64,000 bases of DNA from assembly GCF_001514265.1 (NCBI RefSeq), contig NZ_KQ948992.1, positions 186,001-250,000 of the forward strand. Direction: 5' to 3'. A program made the position numbers and the translations under genes. Shown here in pieces: positions 59,223 through 64,000 of the stretch (position 1 is its first letter; each line of letters opens with the position of its first letter). The stretch comes from Streptomyces resistomycificus (GTDB lineage: Bacteria; Actinomycetota; Actinomycetes; Streptomycetales; Streptomycetaceae). The notes under the pieces are model-generated. The model made no database searches and was not told where the DNA came from. It was given only the letters and a program-made list of their open reading frames with translations.

Positions 59223-59908
59223 ACACGGCCACCGGCGACCTCGACCACACCGACCACACCGACCACACAGACCGCACAGACCGCACAGACCGCGCCGACC
59301 GTGCCGACCGTGCCGACCGCGTCGAACGCGTGCCCAAACAGGACCGCAGCCGGGCCACCCGGCAGCGCCTGCTGGCGGCCGCCGTGGCCTGCCTCGCCGA
59401 ACACGGCTGGGCGGGTTCCACGGTCTCCGTCGTCGCCGAACGCGCCGGCGTCTCCCGCGGCGCCGCGCAACACCACTTCCCGACCCGCGAGGACCTCTTC
59501 ACCGCCGCCGTCGAGTACGTCGCCGAAGAACGCTCCACCGCCCTGCGCGCCCTGTTCCCGCAGGGCACGGCCGCCGACGACCGCCGGGCCGTCGTGTCCG
59601 CGCTCGTCGACCTCTACACCGGCCCCCTGTTCCGGGCCGCCCTCCAGCTGTGGGCCGCCGCCTCCAACGAGGAGCAACTGCGCCCGCGGGTGACGGAGCT
59701 GGAGGCCCGCGTCGGCCGCGAGACCCACCGCATCGCGGTGGACCTGCTGGGCGCCGACGAGTCCCGCCCGGGCGTACGCGAGACCGTCCAAGGCCTGCTC
59801 GACATGGCCCGGGGCCTCGGCCTCGCCAACCTCCTCACCGACGACGCAGGCCGCCGGGACCGGGTCCTGACCCAGTGGGCGGCCCTCCTGGACGACGCGC
59901 TGGGCTGA
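59210..59908 (+). CDS. TetR family regulator, operon-linked, with N-terminal 9-bp repeat tract
   Basis: The 232-residue protein overlaps the hydratase gene by 13 bp. The HTH is RQRLLAAAVACLAEHGWAGS, VVAERAGVSRGAAQHHFPTR; the ligand domain follows. Residues 12-41 are ten Asp-His-Thr/Asp-Arg-Ala-type tripeptides encoded by tandem 9-bp units (59243-59332). As the last gene of the catabolic operon it is the likely repressor, responding to an acyl-CoA. GTG 59279 or other inner starts that skip part of the repeat are possible. Confidence 0.87.
   Translation: MGAVNTATGDLDHTDHTDHTDRTDRTDRADRADRADRVERVPKQDRSRATRQRLLAAAVACLAEHGWAGSTVSVVAERAGVSRGAAQHHFPTREDLFTAAVEYVAEERSTALRALFPQGTAADDRRAVVSALVDLYTGPLFRAALQLWAAASNEEQLRPRVTELEARVGRETHRIAVDLLGADESRPGVRETVQGLLDMARGLGLANLLTDDAGRRDRVLTQWAALLDDALG
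59243..59332 (+). repeat. 9-bp tandem repeat, ten units, inside the TetR gene
   Basis: GACCACACC-type units repeat ten times in frame, drifting to GACCGCACA, GACCGTGCC and GAACGCGTG. They encode an acidic/basic tail before the DNA-binding domain. Length is expected to vary between strains. Confidence 0.9.
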
Positions 59909-59942
59909 CGGAGAGGACCGAGCGTCCCGGACCACGCACGGG

Positions 59943-60620
59943 CTACGGACTGAGCCGCTCCACCTGCCAGCTGCCGTCCGCCCGCGCCACGTACCGGAGA
60001 CGGTCGTGCAGCCGGTTCTCCCGGCCCTGCCAGAACTCCACCGCCTGCGGCGCCACCCGGAACCCGCCCCAGTGCGCCGGCACCGGAACCGGCTCGCCCT
60101 CCGGATAACGGGCGGCCAGCTCCGCGTAGGCCGACTCCAGGTCGGCGCGGCTCGCGATCACCGAGGACTGGGCGCTCGCCCAGGCACCGAGACGGGAGCC
60201 GTGCGGCCGGGTGCGGAAGTACGCGGCGGTCTCGTCCCGCCCGGTGCGCCGGGCCACGCCCGTGACGATGACCTGGCGGGCCATGGGATGCCACGGGAAC
60301 AGCAGCGACACGTACGGGTTCGAGGCGAGGTCGTGGGCCTTGCGGGAGTCGTAGTTGGTGTAGAAGACGAAACCCTGCTCGTCGAAGTGCTTCAGCAGCA
60401 CCGTGCGCGAGCTGGGCCGGCCCTCCGCGTCCGCCGTCGAGACGATCATCGCGTTCGGCTCGAAGAGGCGCCCCTCCGTCGCCGCCTGCTTGAACCAGCG
60501 CGCGAACTGCTCGACGGGGGTGGCGGCCAGATCGGCCTCGGCCAGGCCCTCGGCCCGGTACTGCATGCGCATGGCGGCAGGATCGAGGGAGGGATCGAAG
60601 GCGTCGTCTCGGTCGGTCAC
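59943..60620 (-). CDS. pdxH: Pyridoxamine 5'-phosphate oxidase
   Basis: The 225-residue protein (GTG 60620, with AGGA 8 bp upstream; ATG 60629 also possible) matches PdxH: MRMQYRAEGLAEADLAATPV, PNAMIVSTADAEGRPSSRTV, LLKHFDEQGFVFYTNYDSRK, and C-terminal FWQGRENRLHDRLRY...W.VERLSP. FMN enzyme that oxidises pyridoxamine/pyridoxine phosphate to PLP in the cytoplasm. Convergent with the TetR gene and divergent from citrate synthase. Confidence 0.95.
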   Translation of the reverse strand: MTDRDDAFDPSLDPAAMRMQYRAEGLAEADLAATPVEQFARWFKQAATEGRLFEPNAMIVSTADAEGRPSSRTVLLKHFDEQGFVFYTNYDSRKAHDLASNPYVSLLFPWHPMARQVIVTGVARRTGRDETAAYFRTRPHGSRLGAWASAQSSVIASRADLESAYAELAARYPEGEPVPVPAHWGGFRVAPQAVEFWQGRENRLHDRLRYVARADGSWQVERLSP

Positions 60621-60862
60621 CCCGGTCATCCTGCCGTATGGGCGGACGCCGTTCGGCACGGTGTCCTTGATCACTGGCTGGCACTGAGTGCCGCAACCTC
60701 TCCCCAAGGGTGGCACCCGGGGATTATCGTGCTGAGTCCCTCTCGGTTGGGTGACCGCCGGCCGCGTGGGGCATCACAGTGGTACCGCCCAGGACCGCGA
60801 GTCTCGGAGACGACCGTGGATCCATGCGGCGGACGCCGTCAACCATCACGAGGAGCCGCCTG

Positions 60863-61963
60863 ATGTCCGACTTCGTACCCGGACTCGAAGGAGTCGTCGC
60901 GTTCGAGACGGAGATCGCCGAACCCGACAAGGAAGGCGGCGCACTCCGGTACCGGGGCGTCGACATCGAGGACCTCGTCGGGCACGTCTCGTTCGGCAAC
61001 GTGTGGGGACTGCTCGTCGACGGAGCCTTCAACCCCGGCCTGCCGCCCGCCGAGCCGTTCCCCATCCCCGTGCACTCCGGTGACATCCGGGTGGACGTCC
61101 AGTCCGCGCTCGCCATGCTCGCGCCCGTCTGGGGCCTGAAGCCGCTGCTGGACATCGACGCCGAACGCGCCCGCGAGGACCTCGCCCGGGCCGCCGTCAT
61201 GGCGCTGTCCTACGTCGCCCAGTCCGCGCGCGGCCAGGGCAGGCCCATGGTTCCGCAGCGGGAGATCGACAAGGCGCAGTCCGTCGTCGAGCGCTTCATG
61301 ATCCGCTGGCGCGGCGAGCCCGACCCCAAGCACGTGGCGGCCGTGGACGCCTACTGGACGTCCGCCGCCGAGCACGGCATGAACGCCTCCACCTTCACGG
61401 CCCGCGTGATCGCCTCGACCGGTGCGGACGTGGCGGCGGCCCTGTCCGGAGCCGTCGGCGCGATGTCCGGCCCGCTGCACGGCGGCGCCCCCTCCCGCGT
61501 CCTGCACATGATCGAGGAGATCGAGCGGACCGGCGACGCCGAGGCGTACGTCAAGCGGGCCCTGGACAAGGGCGAGCGTCTGATGGGCTTCGGCCACCGC
61601 GTGTACCGCGCCGAGGACCCGCGGGCCCGCGTCCTGCGCCGCACGGCCCGCGAACTCGGCGCCCCGCGCTTCGAGATCGCCGAGGCCCTGGAGAAGGCCG
61701 CCCTGGCGGAGCTGCACGCCCGCCGCCCGGACCGCGTCCTGGCCACCAACGTCGAGTTCTGGGCCGCCATCATCCTGGACTTCGCCGAGGTCCCGGCCCA
61801 CATGTTCACGTCGATGTTCACCTGCGCCCGTACGGCCGGCTGGTCGGCCCACATCCTGGAGCAGAAGCGCACCGGCCGTCTCGTCCGCCCCTCCGCCCGC
61901 TACATCGGCCCGGGCACCCGCGACCCGCGGGAGATCGAGGGCTACGGCGACATCGCGCGCTGA
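60863..61963 (+). CDS. Citrate synthase family protein (citrate synthase 2 type)
   Basis: A 366-residue citrate synthase with all three catalytic residues: His171 in AAEHGMNASTF, His245 in MGFGHRVYRA, Asp306 in EFWAAIILDF; GPLHGGAPSRV is the CoA/oxaloacetate loop. It is shorter than the main ~430-residue citrate synthase, like the CitA-2/methylcitrate-synthase-like paralogues. GAGGAG lies 7 bp before ATG 60863. It may condense acetyl-CoA or propionyl-CoA with oxaloacetate, which would suit the neighbouring acyl-CoA catabolic operon. Confidence 0.9.
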   Translation: MSDFVPGLEGVVAFETEIAEPDKEGGALRYRGVDIEDLVGHVSFGNVWGLLVDGAFNPGLPPAEPFPIPVHSGDIRVDVQSALAMLAPVWGLKPLLDIDAERAREDLARAAVMALSYVAQSARGQGRPMVPQREIDKAQSVVERFMIRWRGEPDPKHVAAVDAYWTSAAEHGMNASTFTARVIASTGADVAAALSGAVGAMSGPLHGGAPSRVLHMIEEIERTGDAEAYVKRALDKGERLMGFGHRVYRAEDPRARVLRRTARELGAPRFEIAEALEKAALAELHARRPDRVLATNVEFWAAIILDFAEVPAHMFTSMFTCARTAGWSAHILEQKRTGRLVRPSARYIGPGTRDPREIEGYGDIAR

Positions 61964-61985
61964 GCCCGCCGGCGGGAACGCAGAC

Positions 61986-62055
61986 GACCCGCGAGCTCGG
62001 GTCCTCCGCCTGACGGCGGAGAAGCCGGCCGGACGTACCGGCGAGCTCGCGGGTC
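61986..62055. promoter_or_regulatory. Three-way-junction RNA structure downstream of citrate synthase
   Basis: Outer arms GACCCGCGAGCTC (61986-61998) and its exact complement (62043-62055) form a 13-bp stem. Inside are CTCCGCC-tgac-GGCGGAG (62004-62021) and GCCGG/CCGGC (62024-62028, 62038-62042). The fold exists on both strands. It starts 22 bp after the citrate synthase stop, so it can act as a plus-strand terminator or as part of the minus-strand transcript. Confidence 0.65.
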
Positions 62056-62137
62056 GGGTGACTGCATTGGGATTGGGCCGGCTGCGTGTTTCTCGCACAC
62101 GCTGGTCCGGCACCGCACTCGGTGTGGTGACGGGCCG

Positions 62138-62176
62138 CTAGCCCGCAGCCACCTCGCGCGTCCGGGTTTCACTCAT
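62138..62176 (-). CDS. Possible 12-codon leader peptide with extended Shine-Dalgarno
   Basis: ATG 62176 encodes MSETRTREVAAG then TAG. Upstream, the minus strand carries GAAAGGAGGTGATC, a 14-base perfect complement to the 3' end of 16S rRNA, and a promoter (see next entry). Such a strong ribosome site for a 12-residue frame fits a translated leader peptide or a dual-function small RNA. The TAG is followed by the structured region toward 61986. Confidence 0.45.
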   Translation of the reverse strand: MSETRTREVAAG

Positions 62177-62208
62177 GTACCCGATCACCTCCTTTCGGCG
62201 TGCCCCAC

Positions 62209-62237
62209 ACATTAGGAAGCGGCCGGGCACGGATCAA
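62209..62237 (-). promoter_or_regulatory. Minus-strand promoter of the leader peptide
   Basis: On the minus strand TTGATC (62237-62232) and TAATGT (62214-62209) are separated by exactly 17 bp. The start point would be near 62202, with a 26-nt leader. Confidence 0.55.
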
Positions 62238-62300
62238 CCCGTTTTTTTCCGGTGAAGCCGGTTCCCGTGAATTTCATGTCTTCCGACGAGGGGAGTGGGT

Positions 62301-62756
62301 GTGGTGGCCGACCTGCGGATCGACGTGGTCGACGGTGACCGCATGCTCAAGCAGTGGCGGTACGTGCACAACGTGATCGTGCCGCCCGCCGCGATGGGGC
62401 TCGACGAGGTGCGGGAGCGCAGTGGACGGTACCGGCTGGAGAACGCGTATCTCGGTGAGGAGCTCGTCGGCTGTTCCACCGTGCGGCCACCGGAGGGCGA
62501 GGAGGGCGTGGCGACCGTCATCGCGCGCGTGCTGCCCGGGTTCCGGCGGCGGGGGTTCGGGACGGCGCTCTACGAGAAGGGGCTCGCCCACGCGCGCGTG
62601 CTGGGGGCGCGGGTGATCGAGACGTGCGTGCTGGCCGCCAATGACGACGGGGTGCGGTTCGCGGAGGTCTGCGGGTTCGTGGAGGTCGACCGGTACGTGC
62701 TGGACGGGGAAACCGATCTGTGGCTGGACCTGCGGCTGGTGCGGGCCGCAGGGTAG
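62301..62756 (+). CDS. GNAT family N-acetyltransferase
   Basis: GTG 62301 (GAGGGGAG upstream) gives 151 residues; GTG 62295 is an alternative. GNAT features: LKQWRYVHNVIVPPAAMGLD, GEELVGCSTVRPPEGEEGVA, acetyl-CoA loop LPGFRRRGFGTALYEKGLAH, and the end FAEVCGFVEVDRYVLDGETD. Single-domain acetyltransferase of unknown substrate. Confidence 0.83.
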   Translation: MVADLRIDVVDGDRMLKQWRYVHNVIVPPAAMGLDEVRERSGRYRLENAYLGEELVGCSTVRPPEGEEGVATVIARVLPGFRRRGFGTALYEKGLAHARVLGARVIETCVLAANDDGVRFAEVCGFVEVDRYVLDGETDLWLDLRLVRAAG

Positions 62757-62907
62757 AGGTGAGGGCACCGGGACGGGACCGGCGCACAACGATTCCCTCA
62801 ATCTTGTGGGAACCCGGTGTGTGCTGCGTCACGTTCACGTTAGATGATTGCCAGTGAGTGAACCGACGTGCCGTACGTGCGGACGCGGCAGCCTGCAGGG
62901 GGTCCAG

Positions 62908-64000
62908 GTGAGTGCTTCCCGGCGTAGTGGGACCACCGACGAGATCGGGCCGGACGAGCCCGAGCGGGACGGCCCGGAGGGCTCGGACGGCTCGGATCTG
63001 CTGGCCGCGCTGCTCGACGGGATGGACGCGGCCCTGTGTGCCTTCGACGCGGACGGCGTGGTGACGCACTGGAACCGCGAGGCCGAGCGGATCCTCGGAT
63101 GGAGTGCCGCCGAGGCCGTCGGGCGGCACGGGTTCGCCGGGTGGGCGGTGCGCAGCGCCGACGCCGAGGAGGTGGAGGGGCGGCTGCTGTCCGCCATGCA
63201 CGCCCCGGGCCGCCAGGTGCACGAGTTCGCGCTGCTGACCAAGGACGGCGGCCGGGTGCTCGTGCGCACCCAGTCGGCGGCCGTACGCGGGCCGGACGGC
63301 AAGCCCGCGGGGCTGTACTGCGCCTTCAGCGAGGTGCACACGCAGATCGACCTGGAGCGGTCCATCGCGCTGAGCGAGGCCCTGTTCGAGGACGCGTCCT
63401 GGGGTGTCGTGCTGGTCGACGCGGATCTGCGCCCCGCCGTGGTCAACGCGCACGCGGCCCGGGCGCTGGGCATCGGGCGTACGTCCGTCCTGGGGCGCCC
63501 TCTCGGGGACCTGCTCGCCCAGGGTGTGGAGGAGCTGGAGAGCGCGCTCACCCATGTGCTGGCGGAGGGAGCGCCGCCCGCGCCCGCCGAGATCTGGGTG
63601 AGCGTGCGCACCCCGGACGGCGAGCAGCGGCGCTGCTGGCGCTGCGGCTTCGTGCGGCTGGCGTCACCGCTCACGGAGGAACCCGTGCCGCTCGGCGTGG
63701 GCTGGCTCTTCCAGGACGTCACGGAGGGCAAGCAGGGCGAGCAGGAGGCGTCGCTGCTGCGGTTCCGTACCAATCAGCTGCACCGGGCCGCCCGGGCCGC
63801 CGGTGAGTGCGAGGACCCGCGGGAGGCGGCCGCCGTCCACCTGGACTTCGCGCTCGCCGGGTTCGCCGACCACGCGCTGGTCGACCGGGTGGCGGGCGGT
63901 GCGGTGGCGGACGGCGAGACCGACTCCGTACGGCTGGTCCGGGTCGTGGCGACACCCTCCGGGGCGCCCGGGCCGAGCCTGCTGACGGGGCAGGCGGGGC
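62908..64000 (+). CDS. PAS-domain sensor protein, likely SpoIIE/PP2C-type phosphatase (partial)
   Basis: From GTG 62908 (AGGGGG at good spacing) 364 codons are open to the window edge. A PAS fold lies at ~30-150 (ALCAFDADGVVTHWNREAER, ILGWSAAEAVGRHGFAGWAV), a second PAS-like unit at ~165-280 (WGVVLVDADLRPAVVNAHAA, WRCGFVRLASPLTEEPVPLG), then LLRFRTNQLHRAARAAGECE like a signalling helix. PAS-PP2C proteins of this build are numerous in Streptomyces, but the catalytic part is outside the window. GTG 62854 (leaderless, VSEPTCRTCGRG) is another possible start. Confidence 0.75.
   Translation, partial: MSASRRSGTTDEIGPDEPERDGPEGSDGSDLLAALLDGMDAALCAFDADGVVTHWNREAERILGWSAAEAVGRHGFAGWAVRSADAEEVEGRLLSAMHAPGRQVHEFALLTKDGGRVLVRTQSAAVRGPDGKPAGLYCAFSEVHTQIDLERSIALSEALFEDASWGVVLVDADLRPAVVNAHAARALGIGRTSVLGRPLGDLLAQGVEELESALTHVLAEGAPPAPAEIWVSVRTPDGEQRRCWRCGFVRLASPLTEEPVPLGVGWLFQDVTEGKQGEQEASLLRFRTNQLHRAARAAGECEDPREAAAVHLDFALAGFADHALVDRVAGGAVADGETDSVRLVRVVATPSGAPGPSLLTGQAG

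Noticed and set aside
56914..59908. Phenylpropanoid biosynthetic cluster around the CoA ligase
   Set aside because: There is no ammonia-lyase or type III PKS; neighbours are all catabolic acyl-CoA enzymes.
62183..62196. Possible 3' end of a 16S rRNA gene (GATCACCTCCTTTC)
   Set aside because: Only 14 bases match and no upstream 16S sequence is present; on the minus strand it is a Shine-Dalgarno before a short frame.
1..64000. CRISPR array, prophage, insertion sequence, tRNA or antibiotic cluster
   Set aside because: No regularly spaced direct repeats with unique spacers, no integrase or transposase, no tRNA-like cloverleaf with T-loop, and no PKS/NRPS or RiPP genes were seen.

Overview
The window is chromosomal DNA from a Streptomyces or a very close relative. 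The evidence is about 72% G+C judged by eye, codon third positions that are almost all G or C, frequent GTG starts and GTGA/ATGA stop-start overlaps, a full set of typical streptomycete core genes, and two families of intergenic repeat that are common in this genus. I see no tRNA, rRNA, insertion sequence, prophage, CRISPR array or antibiotic cluster. Most of the window is ordinary core chromosome with short accessory patches.

Layout from left to right. 1-2.7 kb: a DinB-like/GNAT fusion cut by the window edge, an HD-domain protein, and CutC with a DasR-like box. 2.8-10.4 kb: a HelD/HelR-type RNA polymerase-associated ATPase, a four-copy 36-bp minisatellite, a small protein, the bacterial XPB helicase, a membrane-anchored protein and an XPB-partner protein. 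10.4-13.8 kb: degenerate intergenic repeats, a HAAS-like membrane protein, a HAD phosphatase, a two-helix membrane protein and a cold-shock protein with a helical tail. 13.8-18.5 kb: menaquinone (futalosine route) genes mqnB-mqnD, a DUF2771 lipoprotein, an MFS permease, and a divergent DUF3027 protein. 18.9-24.5 kb: a sacsin/Hsp90-type ATPase, a small protein, and twin secreted proteins that share a 61-bp upstream element. 24.5-32.7 kb: a CtpE-like P-type ATPase, DUF2530, an NCS2 purine permease, a ribbon-helix-helix protein, a MarR-MFS pair, a GNAT enzyme, ThpR, and a 29-residue membrane micropeptide. 32.7-38.3 kb: an aldo/keto reductase, an SGNH hydrolase, a cell-surface propeller protein, and a TetR-controlled DrrAB-type exporter with two operator boxes. 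38.4-46.6 kb: a CebR-boxed GH5-CBM2 cellulase, SerC, a FAD/Fe-S oxidoreductase, a FemX-like transferase, and an EamA permease with an inverted-repeat promoter.

46.8-49.4 kb holds a four-gene overlapping cassette built around a 429-residue WXG100-type protein. It looks like a type VII secretion-like substrate with small partners, but no secretion machinery is in view. 49.5-59.9 kb is an eight-gene catabolic operon: TIGR03084-family protein, AtuA family, acyl-CoA carboxylase beta and alpha, acyl-CoA dehydrogenase, a CoA ligase matching the S. coelicolor cinnamate:CoA ligase ScCCL, enoyl-CoA hydratase, and TetR. Its logic resembles the Atu/Liu pathways: activate an acid, dehydrogenate, carboxylate, hydrate. 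A recent ~134-bp tandem duplication of a Streptomyces repeat sits inside it.

59.9-64 kb: PdxH, a citrate synthase paralogue, a highly structured intergenic region that also carries a promoter, a near-maximal Shine-Dalgarno and a 12-codon ORF on the minus strand, a GNAT protein, and the start of a PAS-domain sensor protein.

The candidates most worth follow-up are the AtuA-ScCCL operon (the natural substrate of its ligase is unclear), the WXG cassette, the minus-strand leader peptide with a three-way-junction RNA downstream of the citrate synthase gene, and the 61-bp element shared by the twin secreted proteins.
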